From: Leifsonia xyli | GTDB lineage: Bacteria > Actinomycetota > Actinomycetes > Actinomycetales > Microbacteriaceae | Direction: 5' to 3' | Length of the DNA: 64,000 nucleotides | Assembly: GCA_001647635.1 (NCBI GenBank) | Contig: CP014761.1 | Span: 1,984,001-2,048,000, forward strand | Shown here: positions 8,403 through 16,732 of the stretch, piece by piece | Layout of the letters: each line of letters opens with the position of its first letter | Position numbering within the stretch: position 1 is the stretch's first letter | Made by a program: the position numbers and the translations under genes | Notes under the pieces: generated by a model | The model's database searches: none | What the model was told of the DNA's origin: nothing | The model's input: only the letters and a program-made list of their open reading frames with translations

Positions 8403-8754
8403 CGCCGGGGCCGAACGCGCGGCCGCCTTCCGCGACGCCTACCGGGCGGACGACCCGATCGCGCTCGCGCGGCTCCTCGCTCCCGACGTCTGCGTCGTCG
8501 TCGACACCGGCGGGGTGGCCGGAGCCGCCCAGGGACCGGCGGTCGGCACGACGGCCGCGCTGACGCTCCTCCGCGTCGCGCTGGGCGCGCCCGGCGCACT
8601 CCGCCTCGACATCCGGTCGGTCAACGGACGCGCGGGCGTGCTGGCCACGCGCGCCGGCCGGCCGGTTGCCGTCCTCGCGTTCGACGGCGATGCCGACGGG
8701 ATCGGGCACGTGTGGGTCGTGACGAACCCGGTGAAGCTCGACCGGTGGTCTTAG
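8353..8754 (+). CDS. Stand-alone SnoaL-like protein resembling the ECF41 C-terminal domain
   Basis: This 133-residue protein starts inside the last 50 bp of the QcrB-like gene. After a basic N-terminus it has an NTF2-like pattern: ADDPIALARLLAPDV, then DTGG (51-54) where the sigma factor has DGGG, and NPVKLDRW (125-132) where it has NPQKLERL. It looks like a detached ECF41 regulatory domain rather than an enzyme, although SnoaL folds also serve as cyclases and isomerases. Co-transcription with the NDH-2/QcrB-like pair from an ECF41 promoter makes feedback on the sigma factor a reasonable hypothesis. It is a paralogue of 754-1179. Confidence 0.65.
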   Translation: MRRSNAVRRRGRRARRDAGAERAAAFRDAYRADDPIALARLLAPDVCVVVDTGGVAGAAQGPAVGTTAALTLLRVALGAPGALRLDIRSVNGRAGVLATRAGRPVAVLAFDGDADGIGHVWVVTNPVKLDRWS

Positions 8755-8780
8755 CCGGGACTGCCCCGGACGGCAAGCCT

Positions 8781-8807
8781 TGTCACGAACCGCCCGGCTG
8801 TGCGGTC
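8781..8807 (+). promoter_or_regulatory. ECF41-type promoter for alpha/beta hydrolase
   Basis: TGTCACG (8781-8787), a 16-base spacer and GGTC (8804-8807) lie 48 bp before the start at 8856. The single change from the other copies is the last base of the -35 element. Confidence 0.7.
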
Positions 8808-8855
8808 ATCGCTGTAGCGCCAGGTCGGCGCCCCACGATCCGAAGGGACACCACC

Positions 8856-9575
8856 ATGACCGATCAGAAGCCCACCGTCGTGCTCGTGCACGGTGCGTTC
8901 GCCGAATCCAGCAGCTGGAACGGCGTCATCGAACGCCTGCAGGCGCAGTCCGTCTCCGTCGTCGCCGCCGCGAACCCGCTCCGGAGCCTTTCGGGCGACG
9001 CCGCGTACGTGCGCGACGTTGTCGCGAGCATCGACGGTCCCGTCGTCCTCGTCGGCCACTCCTACGGCGGGATGGTCATCACCGAGGCGGGCGCGAAGAA
9101 CGACGCCGTGGTCGGCCTCGTCTACGTCGACGCGTTCGTGCCCGACCATGGCCAGAGCGCGCTGGACCTGTCCGGCGAGTTCCCCGGAAGTACCCTCGGC
9201 GACACGCTCGCCTCCTACCCGCTCGCCGACGGCGGCGTGGACCTGGCGATCCGGCCCGATGCCTTCCATCACCAGTTCGCGGCGGACGTCGACGACCGCA
9301 CGGCGGCCCTCATGGCCGTGACGCAGCGCCCGGTCGCGCAGGCGGCACTCGCGGAGGGTCTCCCGACGGACGCGCCGGCGTGGAAGACCGTGCCCAGCTG
9401 GTGCGTGTTCAGCGACGCGGACCTCAACATCCCGGTGGCGGAGCACCGTGCCGGCGCCGAGCGGGCCGGCGCCCGCGGCGTGCGGGAGGTGCCGGGCGGA
9501 TCCCACGCGCTGAGCGTCTCGCAGCCCGGGCCGGTGGCCGAAACCATCCTGGAGGCACTCGCAGCCCTGCGCTGA
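8856..9575 (+). CDS. Alpha/beta hydrolase (esterase EstC-like)
   Basis: This 239-residue cytosolic enzyme opens with TVVLVHGAFAESSSWNG (oxyanion-hole HG). It has the nucleophile elbow GHSYGG and the C-terminal catalytic His in GGSHALS. The family hydrolyses small esters or related substrates; the substrate is not predictable. The ATG at 8856 lies behind GAAGGG. It is a single-gene unit behind an ECF41-type promoter and is followed by a strong hairpin at 9603-9637. Confidence 0.87.
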   Translation: MTDQKPTVVLVHGAFAESSSWNGVIERLQAQSVSVVAAANPLRSLSGDAAYVRDVVASIDGPVVLVGHSYGGMVITEAGAKNDAVVGLVYVDAFVPDHGQSALDLSGEFPGSTLGDTLASYPLADGGVDLAIRPDAFHHQFAADVDDRTAALMAVTQRPVAQAALAEGLPTDAPAWKTVPSWCVFSDADLNIPVAEHRAGAERAGARGVREVPGGSHALSVSQPGPVAETILEALAALR

Positions 9576-9602
9576 GCGCGGCGCCGCGCGGCGCATGCCT
9601 CC

Positions 9603-9637
9603 CGGCCGGCCCGGCGGATTCCCAGCCGGGCCGGCCG
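9603..9637 (+). terminator. GC-rich hairpin terminator after the alpha/beta hydrolase
   Basis: Perfect 13-bp arms (9603-9615 and 9625-9637, CGGCCGGCCCGGC and its complement) enclose a 9-base loop. There is no U-tract, as is common for actinobacterial terminators. It separates the hydrolase from the riboswitch. Confidence 0.65.
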
Positions 9638-9660
9638 CCCCGCCGGTACAGTGGAGGCAT

Positions 9661-9765
9661 CAAGGGGAGTACTCCCGCTTGCAGTGAGTCCGTCATTACG
9701 GATGCGCCATCGCATCCCGGGCCGCTGGTCCTGCAGCCGAGTCGGCCGGGGCGGAGGAGACCTTG
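9661..9765 (+). promoter_or_regulatory. yybP-ykoY manganese riboswitch upstream of terC
   Basis: The leader carries the landmarks of this Mn2+-sensing class: CAAGGGGAGTA at 9661-9671, CCGTCATTACGG at 9690-9701, a CCCGG segment, and the closing GAGACCTTG (9757-9765). The first CAAGG pairs with the final CCTTG to form P1. The class typically controls Mn exporters and TerC-type proteins, which fits the gene behind it. Confidence 0.75.
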
Positions 9766-9798
9766 GCGAGTCGCTACGCCTATCCCCTTGGAGTCCCG

Positions 9799-10818
9799 GT
9801 GCAGGTCACCCCGCTCATCTGGATCATCACGATCGCCGTCACGATCGCGTTCTTCGTCTACGAGTTCTTCGCGCACGTCCGCAAGCCGCACGAGCCGACC
9901 ATCGGCGAGTCGGCGCGCTGGTCCGCCTTCTACATCGGCCTCGCGCTGCTGTTCGGCGTCGGCGTCGGCCTCGTCTCGGGCTGGAACTACGGCGGCGAGT
10001 ACTTCGCCGGCTACCTCACCGAGAAGGTGCTGTCGGTCGACAACCTGTTCGTGTTCCTGCTGCTGATGTCGGCGTTCGCCGTGCCGAAGGCGTACCAGCA
10101 GAAGGTGCTGATGATCGGCATCATCATCGCCCTCGTGCTGCGCGGCATCTTCATCGCGGTGGGCGCGACGCTGATCGAGAACTACTCGTGGATCTTCTAC
10201 CTCTTCGGCGCGCTGCTCCTGTTCCTGGCCTGGCGTCAGGCGTTCGCCTCGCACGATTCCGACCCCTCCGACAACCGCGCTATGCGGTTCCTGCGCCGAC
10301 ACCTCCCGGTGACCGACGAGTACCACCGCGACCGGCTCACGGTGAAGAAGGACGGCCGCCGCTTCGTCACGCCGATGCTGCTCACCATCGTCGCGATCAG
10401 CCTCATCGACGTCGTCTTCGCGGTGGACTCCATCCCCGCCATCTACGGACTCACCAGTGAGGCGTACATCGTGTTCACCGCGAACGCGTTCGCGCTGATG
10501 GGTCTCCGCCAGCTGTTCTTCCTCATCGGCGGCCTGCTCGAGCGGCTGGTCTACCTGTCGCAGGGCCTCGCGGTCATCCTCGGCTTCATCGGCGTGAAAC
10601 TGGTCTTCCACGCACTGCACGTCAACGAGCTGCCGTTCATCAACGGCGGCGAGCCGGTGAAGTGGATCCCCGAGATCCCGATCTGGTTCTCGCTGACGTT
10701 CATCGGCCTGGTCATCGCCGTCGCGGCGGTGCTCAGCCTCCGGAAGACGCGGAAGGCGCCGGAGGGACGCGACGACCGAGAGACCGGCTCACTGACCGAC
10801 GCCCGCACCACCGACTGA
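9799..10818 (+). CDS. TerC/Alx family integral membrane protein (probable Mn2+ efflux)
   Basis: This protein of about 339 residues has some eight membrane segments. It has both conserved acidic TerC motifs, EKVLSVDNLFVF and DVVFAVDSIPAI, which line the metal path. TerC/Alx proteins export manganese and help metallate secreted proteins. I prefer the GTG at 9799, which has TTGGAG upstream and gives the usual short N-terminus. An in-frame TTG at 9763 lies inside the P1 stem of the riboswitch and would be unavailable in one state. The 3' end overlaps the convergent tetR gene by 30 bp. Confidence 0.87.
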   Translation: MQVTPLIWIITIAVTIAFFVYEFFAHVRKPHEPTIGESARWSAFYIGLALLFGVGVGLVSGWNYGGEYFAGYLTEKVLSVDNLFVFLLLMSAFAVPKAYQQKVLMIGIIIALVLRGIFIAVGATLIENYSWIFYLFGALLLFLAWRQAFASHDSDPSDNRAMRFLRRHLPVTDEYHRDRLTVKKDGRRFVTPMLLTIVAISLIDVVFAVDSIPAIYGLTSEAYIVFTANAFALMGLRQLFFLIGGLLERLVYLSQGLAVILGFIGVKLVFHALHVNELPFINGGEPVKWIPEIPIWFSLTFIGLVIAVAAVLSLRKTRKAPEGRDDRETGSLTDARTTD

Positions 10819-11400
10819 GCCACCGGCGTCGCGCCGGGCGAGCTGCTCCCGCACGCGCGGGAGCAGCATCGCCACGGCCTCGTCGACGACCGCGTTCACG
10901 CGCTCCGGCGCCAGCCGGCCCGCGACCACGAGCGCGCCGATCCCTTCGAGCGTCCCCGCCAGGAGGTACGGCATGGCTCCGACCGGCTCACCCGGCACCT
11001 CGCCGAGCAGCTCGGCGCCCAGGGCGTAGAAGCGGGCGGCGGCCTCCGCATCGGGTTCGCCGGGGAGCGGCTTCCGGGCGAACATGAGCGCGACGAGCGG
11101 TCCGTTCTCGATCGCGAAGCGGACGTGGGCGTGCGCGTACGCGGTCAGCCGCTCGTCGAGGTCCTCGTCGCCGGCGGAGCGGCGCAGGTCGGCGGTCAGC
11201 TCGTCGAACCCTTCCGCGGCGAGCGCCGCCAGCAGCGCGTCGCGGTCGGCGAAGTGCCTGCTCGGAGCGGCGTGGCTGACCCCGGTGCGGCGGGCGAGCT
11301 CTCGGAGCGTCACTGCGTCCGGCCCGTCCTCCACCAGAAGGCGGCGACCTTCGGCCAGCAGCGCCTCGCGCAGCGAGCCGTGATGGTAGGTCGAATCCAC
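10789..11400 (-). CDS. TetR/AcrR family repressor
   Basis: This 203-residue protein has an N-terminal HTH with TLRELARRTGVSHAAPSRHF (about 30-49), followed by a helical ligand-binding domain. It is divergent from the SDR gene at 11463 and probably represses both. The GTG start at 11400 lies 6 bp after a TAGGAT -10-like element (11412-11407), so the mRNA is probably leaderless. A perfect palindrome at 11434-11456 in the shared intergenic region is the likely operator. The ligand is unknown. Confidence 0.87.
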   Translation of the reverse strand: MDSTYHHGSLREALLAEGRRLLVEDGPDAVTLRELARRTGVSHAAPSRHFADRDALLAALAAEGFDELTADLRRSAGDEDLDERLTAYAHAHVRFAIENGPLVALMFARKPLPGEPDAEAAARFYALGAELLGEVPGEPVGAMPYLLAGTLEGIGALVVAGRLAPERVNAVVDEAVAMLLPRVREQLARRDAGGSVGGAGVGQ

Positions 11401-11426
11401 CCGTCGATCCTACCCGGATGTAGTCA

Positions 11427-11456
11427 TTGACAACAATGTAGTCGGTGTCTACATTG
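11427..11456. promoter_or_regulatory. SDR promoter overlapped by probable TetR operator
   Basis: TTGACA (11427-11432), a 17-base spacer and TACATT (11450-11455) give a near-consensus promoter for the SDR gene. The inverted repeat CAATGTAG-N7-CTACATTG (11434-11456, perfect 8-bp arms) covers the spacer and -10, ideal for repression. ATGTAGTC also occurs as a direct repeat at 11419 and 11436. Confidence 0.7.
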
Positions 11457-11462
11457 GCATAC

Positions 11463-12338
11463 ATGGCCGATTACAGCGCATCCTCCCTCCCCGATCTCAC
11501 GGACCGGACCGCGATCGTCACGGGTGCCTCCAGCGGAATCGGACGCGCAACCGCCCGCGCTCTCGCCGCAGCCGGCGCGCACGTGGTGCTCGCCGTCCGC
11601 GACGAGGCGAAGGGCCGAGCCGTCGCGGACGGCATCCCGGGATCGACGGAGGTGCGCCCGCTCGACCTCGGCGACCTGTCATCGGTCCAACGGTTCGCCG
11701 CGGACTGGACCGGACCTATCCACGTGCTGATCAACAACGCCGGTGTCTACGCCCGCGCGCTCACCCGGACGGCGGACGGGTTCGAGCTGGACCTCGGGAC
11801 CAATCACCTCGGGCACTTCGCGCTGACCACACTGCTGCTCCCGCACGTCACCGGCCGCGTCGTCACGCTCGCCTCCCAGGCGGAGCGGATGGGGCGTCTG
11901 GACCTCGGCGACCTGAACTGGGAGCGGCGGCCCTACGATCCGGCGCGTGCGTACAACGACTCCAAGCTCGCCAACCTGCTGTTCACCGCCGAACTGGACC
12001 GCCGCCTCCGCGGACGCGGGTCGGCCGTGCGGGCCGTGGCGGCGCATCCCGGCCTGGTGACGACGGCGATCTACGACGCTCCCGCAGGGAGCCGCCGCAA
12101 CCTGTTCGACCGCCTGCTCCCCCACCTGGGTCAGGACGCGGAGCACGGCGCCCTGCCGGCGCTGTACGCGGCAACCGAGGAGGTGCCGGGCGGCGCGTTC
12201 GTCGGGCCGCAGCACCTCCTGCACATGCGCGGCGGCGCTCAGCCCATCTCGCGTTCGGCTCGCGCGTCCGACCCCGACCTGGCCGGCCGCCTCTGGCAGG
12301 CGTCGGAGGTCATGACGGGCGTGGCTCTGCGGAGCTGA
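11463..12338 (+). CDS. Short-chain dehydrogenase/reductase (retinol-dehydrogenase-like)
   Basis: This 291-residue classical SDR has the cofactor motif TGASSGIG, NNAG in the fold core and the catalytic YNDSK. It is predicted to oxidise or reduce an alcohol or carbonyl with NAD(P). The ATG at 11463 lies 7 bp after the -10, so the transcript is leaderless; a GTG at 11445 would lie upstream of the transcription start. Control by the divergent TetR is likely. Its last 29 bp overlap the convergent ltrA-like gene. Confidence 0.88.
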   Translation: MADYSASSLPDLTDRTAIVTGASSGIGRATARALAAAGAHVVLAVRDEAKGRAVADGIPGSTEVRPLDLGDLSSVQRFAADWTGPIHVLINNAGVYARALTRTADGFELDLGTNHLGHFALTTLLLPHVTGRVVTLASQAERMGRLDLGDLNWERRPYDPARAYNDSKLANLLFTAELDRRLRGRGSAVRAVAAHPGLVTTAIYDAPAGSRRNLFDRLLPHLGQDAEHGALPALYAATEEVPGGAFVGPQHLLHMRGGAQPISRSARASDPDLAGRLWQASEVMTGVALRS

Positions 12339-13644
12339 GCGGCCGCCCGGACCGGTCGTTGCGCCACGCCCGCAAGGTGTGGCGGTAGCCAACGAGCTCG
12401 TGGCCGACGACCTCGACCACGGCGCCGAGGGCGACCAGTCCGATGACGACGCTGAGCGCGGTCAGCTCGCCCGGCTGGTCCAGGTCGATTCCCTCGCCGG
12501 GATGGGTCAGCGCGCCGACGACGACGGCTGCGGCGAGCGGCGCCAGGGTCACCAGCAGCAGCGGCAAGTGGGTGAGATCGAAGGAGTGGAGCAGAACGCT
12601 CCACGTCAGGAAGATCAGCACGATGGTGAGAGCCAGCGGCACCGCCAGGGCCAGCGCCACACCGAGCAGGGAGACGCTTCCGCTCTCCATCGCGATCGTG
12701 GTCAGGTGCAGCCCGGCGCCGATCGCCGCGATGGAGCCGAACAGGGCGAGGTGCGCATAGCGCCAGCCGAACGCCCGCTCCGGTCGCCGCTCCAGTACGA
12801 GTCGCGACGGGACGAGGAAGTACGTCCACCACACGGCCGCCGCCATCACCAGACCCGAGGAGGCGATCAGCACCGCCTCCGGCGACCACCCGGCCGTCGC
12901 GATGAGCGTTCCCACGGCCGAGGTCGTCCCGGCGATCACCTCGCCGATGGTGATGATGGTGAGCAGCGCGAACCGCTCGGCCAGATGTCCCGCGTTCCAC
13001 GGCGAGAAGCCGTAGAGCCGGGTCGCGACGACGGGAGCGATCATCTCGAACAGCGCCACCACGATCAGGGCCGCGACCGTGACGGCGGTCGGCAGCGGGA
13101 CGATCGCGGTGAGCAACCAGCAGACCTGGGCGATCGAGATGATCACCACATACGACAGCGCGTTGCGCCGATGCTCCGGGTCCTCGCGAGAGGCGCGCAG
13201 CCACAGGAGGATCTGCGGAACACGCATGATGATGTAGCCGAGCACCATGAGCAGATTGTTCGGACTCTCGCCGTGCGCCGCCCGCTCGAAGCTCACCGGG
13301 AGCCCGTAGGTGAGCACGATGACGCCGATCATCTGCACGATGGTCGCCAGCCGGAAGAGCACGTCGTCATTGCCGTACGCCGAGGCGAACCAGGTGAAGT
13401 TGAGCCACGCCCAGCTGACCGCCCAGACCGCGAATGCGTACGCGCCGATCGCAGGCCAGATGTCGCCGTGGGCGAGCTGCTCGGCCAGCTGGTCGGAGGC
13501 GGCGGCGAAGGCGACGACGTAGGTCAGGTCGTACAGCAGCTCCAGCGGGGTGGTGGTGCGACCGCGCTCGCGCGGGTCGCGTCCCCGCATCGGACGCATC
13601 CGGTGCCGGAGCTCGAGCTGCAGTTCGTCGTCGAAATCCGCCAT
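12310..13644 (-). CDS. LtrA family (low temperature requirement A-like) membrane protein
   Basis: This protein of about 444 residues has the LtrA-family opening TTPLELLYDLTYVVAFAAAS, followed by around ten membrane spans and the conserved FTWFASAYGNDD and HLAERFALLTIITIGE segments. The family's biochemical role is not established; the name comes from a Listeria cold-growth phenotype. Two ATGs occur, at 13650 and 13644. The latter is better spaced from GGGGAGGGG and was chosen. It is convergent with the SDR gene. Confidence 0.85.
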   Translation of the reverse strand: MADFDDELQLELRHRMRPMRGRDPRERGRTTTPLELLYDLTYVVAFAAASDQLAEQLAHGDIWPAIGAYAFAVWAVSWAWLNFTWFASAYGNDDVLFRLATIVQMIGVIVLTYGLPVSFERAAHGESPNNLLMVLGYIIMRVPQILLWLRASREDPEHRRNALSYVVIISIAQVCWLLTAIVPLPTAVTVAALIVVALFEMIAPVVATRLYGFSPWNAGHLAERFALLTIITIGEVIAGTTSAVGTLIATAGWSPEAVLIASSGLVMAAAVWWTYFLVPSRLVLERRPERAFGWRYAHLALFGSIAAIGAGLHLTTIAMESGSVSLLGVALALAVPLALTIVLIFLTWSVLLHSFDLTHLPLLLVTLAPLAAAVVVGALTHPGEGIDLDQPGELTALSVVIGLVALGAVVEVVGHELVGYRHTLRAWRNDRSGRPLSSAEPRPS

Positions 13645-13708
13645 GCGCATCCCCTCCCCGTCCGCGCCGAGTCTCGCGCATCCGCACGCGCGGGGGAAGA
13701 GCAGCGGG

Positions 13709-14584
13709 TCAGGCGCCGGCGATGCGGTCCTCGAGCAAGGCGAGCAGGGCCTCGGCGGCGCGGCCCGGACGCTGCCGCGCGATGGCGTTCAGCCGCCAGT
13801 CGACCTTCTCGCGCAGCGGGCGCACGACCGCGCCGGGAGCGGGGATGATGGTCAGCTCGGGCAGCGCGGCGACCCCGAGTCCGGCGGCCACGAAGCGCGG
13901 GATCTCGCCCAGGTCGGCCAGCTCCGTCGGGACGCGGCGGGTCAGCCCGAGCCCGGCGAACGCGCGGTCCAGCGACACCCGGTTGCCGAAGCCGGCACGC
14001 GCGTCCACCCACGGCTCGTCGGCCAGATCTCCCAGCGACACCGCGCGCTTCCGGGCGAGTGGATGCGCCTCCGGCAGCACCGCGCGGAACGGCGAGTCGG
14101 CGAGCGGCCGCGTCAGCAGGTCGGGCACCGCGTCGGGCAGGCCGTGGAACGCGATGTCGAGCCTGCCCTGGCGCACGTCCTCGATGAGACCGGTCGACCC
14201 GCTCGGCGACGGCCCGAGCCGGAGGTCGACGGCGGGGTGGCGGCGGTGGAACTCGCCCATGATCCCAGGCAGGTCGACGGTCGTCAGGTTGGTGAAGATG
14301 CCGACGCGGACCGTCCCGCGCAGCGGCCCGTCGCGGTCGGCGAGCTCCCGCATCCGGTCGACGCTGCGGAGCGCCGCGCGCGCCTCAGCGAGCACCGACT
14401 CCCCAGCGTCGGTGAGGCGGACGCCGTGCGCGTCCCGCTCGAACAGCGGCGTGCCGAGTTCGCGCTCCAGGCTCTGGATGCCGGCCGACACCGTCGACTG
14501 GGCCGCGAACACCCGCTCCGCAGCGCGCGTGAAGCTCTGCTCGTCGGCGACCGCGACGAGGTACTCGAGCTGGCGCGTGTCCAT
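13709..14584 (-). CDS. LysR-type transcriptional regulator
   Basis: This protein of about 291 residues has an N-terminal winged HTH (MDTRQLEYLVAVADEQSFTR, AQSTVSAGIQSLERELG) and a two-lobed effector domain (VRVGIFTNLTTVDLPGIM). It is divergent from the MFS gene at 14664 with a 79-bp gap and probably activates or represses it. The ATG at 14584 gives the standard LysR N-terminus; one at 14593 adds three residues. The effector is unknown. Confidence 0.87.
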   Translation of the reverse strand: MDTRQLEYLVAVADEQSFTRAAERVFAAQSTVSAGIQSLERELGTPLFERDAHGVRLTDAGESVLAEARAALRSVDRMRELADRDGPLRGTVRVGIFTNLTTVDLPGIMGEFHRRHPAVDLRLGPSPSGSTGLIEDVRQGRLDIAFHGLPDAVPDLLTRPLADSPFRAVLPEAHPLARKRAVSLGDLADEPWVDARAGFGNRVSLDRAFAGLGLTRRVPTELADLGEIPRFVAAGLGVAALPELTIIPAPGAVVRPLREKVDWRLNAIARQRPGRAAEALLALLEDRIAGA

Positions 14585-14602
14585 GGCTTTCATCGTATCC
14601 GT

Positions 14603-14617
14603 CGATGCTCAGCATCG
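14603..14617. promoter_or_regulatory. Probable LysR binding palindrome
   Basis: CGATGCT-C-AGCATCG is a perfect 15-bp palindrome in the 79-bp space between the divergent lysR and MFS genes. Its position and symmetry fit a LysR recognition site. Confidence 0.5.
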
Positions 14618-14663
14618 TCTATTTCCGTTGGACTCGATGGAAGCGCTGGAGCATCATCGAAGC

Positions 14664-15887
14664 ATGACCGCCCTCCTCGACACCCCAGCAGACGTCCGCC
14701 GGCCGTTCCACCTCCGCCACGGAGCCGGCTTCTGGGTCATCGCCGCGGCGTTCTTCGCGGTGATGGCGTTCTCCACCATCCCGACCCCGCTGTACGCGCT
14801 GTACCAGGCGCGGGACGGGTTCCCGACCTGGGTGGTGACCGTCATCTTCGCCGCCTACGCGGTCGGCGTCATCGCGAGCCTCTTCCTCATCGGCCACCTG
14901 AGCGACTGGGCGGGACGCCGCCGGATGGTGCTGATCGCCGTGCTGATCGAGATCGTCGCCGCCGCGCTGTTCCTGGTCTGGAACGACGTGGCCGGGCTCA
15001 TCGTCGCGCGCACGCTGTCCGGGATCGGCGTCGGGGCGCTCACCGCGAGCGCCACCGCGCACCTCAGCGAGCTGCGGGCGGTGGCCAAGCCCGAGGAGGG
15101 GCCGCGGCTCGCCGGGACGGTGTCGACCGTCGTCAACACCGGCGGCCTCGCCCTCGGGCCACTGATCGGCGGCGCGTTCGCGCAGTTCCTTCCCGCACCG
15201 CTGCTGCTTCCGTACGCGGTCTTCCTCGTCCTGCTCGCGGTCGCCGCGGTCGCCGTCGCCCTCGTGCCCGAGACGGTGGAGCGCGCGGAGGAGCGCCCGG
15301 CCTACCGCCCCCAGCGCATCTCGCTTCCGGCCGAGGCGCGCGGCGCCTTCTCCGCTGCCGCGGTCGCCGCGTTCGCCGGGTTCGCGGTCTTCGGACTATT
15401 CACCTCCCTCGCGCCGAGCGTGCTCGCGGGGACGCTGCACCAGACCTCTCACCTGCTAGCCGGCGCCGTCCCCTTCGCCGTGTTCGCCGCCTCCGCCGTA
15501 TCGCAGATCGTGTTCGCCCGACTCTCCGGACGGGCGCAGCTCGTGCTCGCGCTCGTGCTGATGCTGCTCGGCCTCGGCAGTCTGGCGGCCGGCGTGCTGC
15601 TGGAGTCGCTCGCGGTGTTCGTCGTCAGCGGGGTGCTCGCCGGCGCGGGCGTCGGCCTGCAGTTCCGCTCGGCGATCGCGGCGGCCGCCTCACTCGCGGC
15701 GCCGGAGCGTCGTGGTGAGGTGCTGGCCGCGATCTTCCTGATCGCCTACATCGGCCTGGCGCTGCCGGTGCTGCTGGTGGGTGTCGCACTCATCCTCTGG
15801 CCGCTGGACCCGGTGCTCGTGGTCTTCGTGACCGCGATCGCGGTGCTGTCGGTGCCCGCCGGGCTCCGGATGCTGCGCCGGGCCTGA
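14664..15887 (+). CDS. MFS transporter (12-helix)
   Basis: This 407-residue protein has 12 predicted membrane helices and the loop motif GHLSDWAGRRRM between helices 2 and 3. The segment STIPTPLYALYQ in helix 1 resembles sugar or drug efflux MFS proteins. The substrate is unknown. The start at 14664 matches the beginning of homology; the ribosome site is weak. It is probably controlled by the divergent LysR regulator. Confidence 0.85.
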   Translation: MTALLDTPADVRRPFHLRHGAGFWVIAAAFFAVMAFSTIPTPLYALYQARDGFPTWVVTVIFAAYAVGVIASLFLIGHLSDWAGRRRMVLIAVLIEIVAAALFLVWNDVAGLIVARTLSGIGVGALTASATAHLSELRAVAKPEEGPRLAGTVSTVVNTGGLALGPLIGGAFAQFLPAPLLLPYAVFLVLLAVAAVAVALVPETVERAEERPAYRPQRISLPAEARGAFSAAAVAAFAGFAVFGLFTSLAPSVLAGTLHQTSHLLAGAVPFAVFAASAVSQIVFARLSGRAQLVLALVLMLLGLGSLAAGVLLESLAVFVVSGVLAGAGVGLQFRSAIAAAASLAAPERRGEVLAAIFLIAYIGLALPVLLVGVALILWPLDPVLVVFVTAIAVLSVPAGLRMLRRA

Positions 15888-15904
15888 GCCGGGCTGCAGC
15901 TTCC

Positions 15905-15992
15905 GAAACGGAGGAGTCTCCCGCCCCGACGGACCGGACCACCTCCGTTTCACTGCACTCAGCGGTGTGTCCCCGCCGATCTCCTCCGTTTC
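15905..15992. repeat. Triple GAAACGGAGG intergenic repeat
   Basis: The 10-mer GAAACGGAGG occurs at 15905-15914, and its exact complement at 15942-15951 and 15983-15992. The first two form an inverted repeat with a 27-base loop, and so can act as a terminator after the MFS gene. The third copy lies just upstream of the leaderless SDR promoter. Confidence 0.7.
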
Positions 15993-16021
15993 GAACACGA
16001 CCGAACGTCTAGGGTCGGAAC

Positions 16022-16726
16022 ATGCCGAGCACCGACACCGACCGCCCGATCGCCCTCATCACCGGAGCCTCGCGCGGCATCGGCCGCGCCATCGCCGTCG
16101 AGCTGGGGCGCACGCACCACATCCTGGTCGGCGGGCGGGATGCGGACGCGGTGGCCGCCGTCGTGGCTGGGCTGCCGTCGGCCGAGCCGTACGTCGCGGA
16201 TCTCGTGGCCGACCTGAGCGGCACCTCGCTGCCTGCGCTCCCCGACCGGCTGGACGTGCTCGTCCACTCCGCGGGCGTCGAGGACGGCGGGACGGTCGAA
16301 GCAACGGATGCGGAGACCTGGCAGCACGTCTTCGAGGTCAACGTGTTCGCCGTGGCCGCGTTGACGCGGCGAGCCCTCCCTGCGCTCCGCGCCGCGCGCG
16401 GCCTGGTCGTCGCGATCAACAGCGGCTCGGGCCTCACGAGCGGCCCGGGCGGCGGGGTCTACGCCGGGTCGAAGTTCGCCCTCCGGGCCCTCACCGACGC
16501 ACTGCGGGAGGAGGAGCGGCCGCACGGCGTGCGCGTGACGAGCATCCATCCCGGACGCGTCGACACGGACATGCAGCGCGCGCTCGTCGCCCGGGAGGGC
16601 CACGAGTACGACCCAATTTATACGATGACGCCCGAGATGGTGGCCGCGACCGTGCGCGTCGCCGTCGACCTCCCGCCTTCCGGAACGGTCGAATCCCTGA
16701 GCGTGCGCCCCTTCAACCGCCGCTGA
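16022..16726 (+). CDS. Short-chain dehydrogenase/reductase
   Basis: This 234-residue classical SDR has the motif TGASRGIG, an NVFAVAAL helix and the catalytic YAGSK. It is probably an NADP-dependent carbonyl reductase; the substrate is unknown. A TAGGGT -10-like element (16010-16015) sits 6 bp before the ATG, so the mRNA is leaderless. Confidence 0.87.
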   Translation: MPSTDTDRPIALITGASRGIGRAIAVELGRTHHILVGGRDADAVAAVVAGLPSAEPYVADLVADLSGTSLPALPDRLDVLVHSAGVEDGGTVEATDAETWQHVFEVNVFAVAALTRRALPALRAARGLVVAINSGSGLTSGPGGGVYAGSKFALRALTDALREEERPHGVRVTSIHPGRVDTDMQRALVAREGHEYDPIYTMTPEMVAATVRVAVDLPPSGTVESLSVRPFNRR

Positions 16727-16732
16727 CGCGCC

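Noticed and set aside
12359..12379. A TTGCG...CGCAA pair near the LtrA stop
   Set aside because: The spacer is 7 bp rather than 4 and it lies inside a coding region, so it does not fit the MarR operator family.
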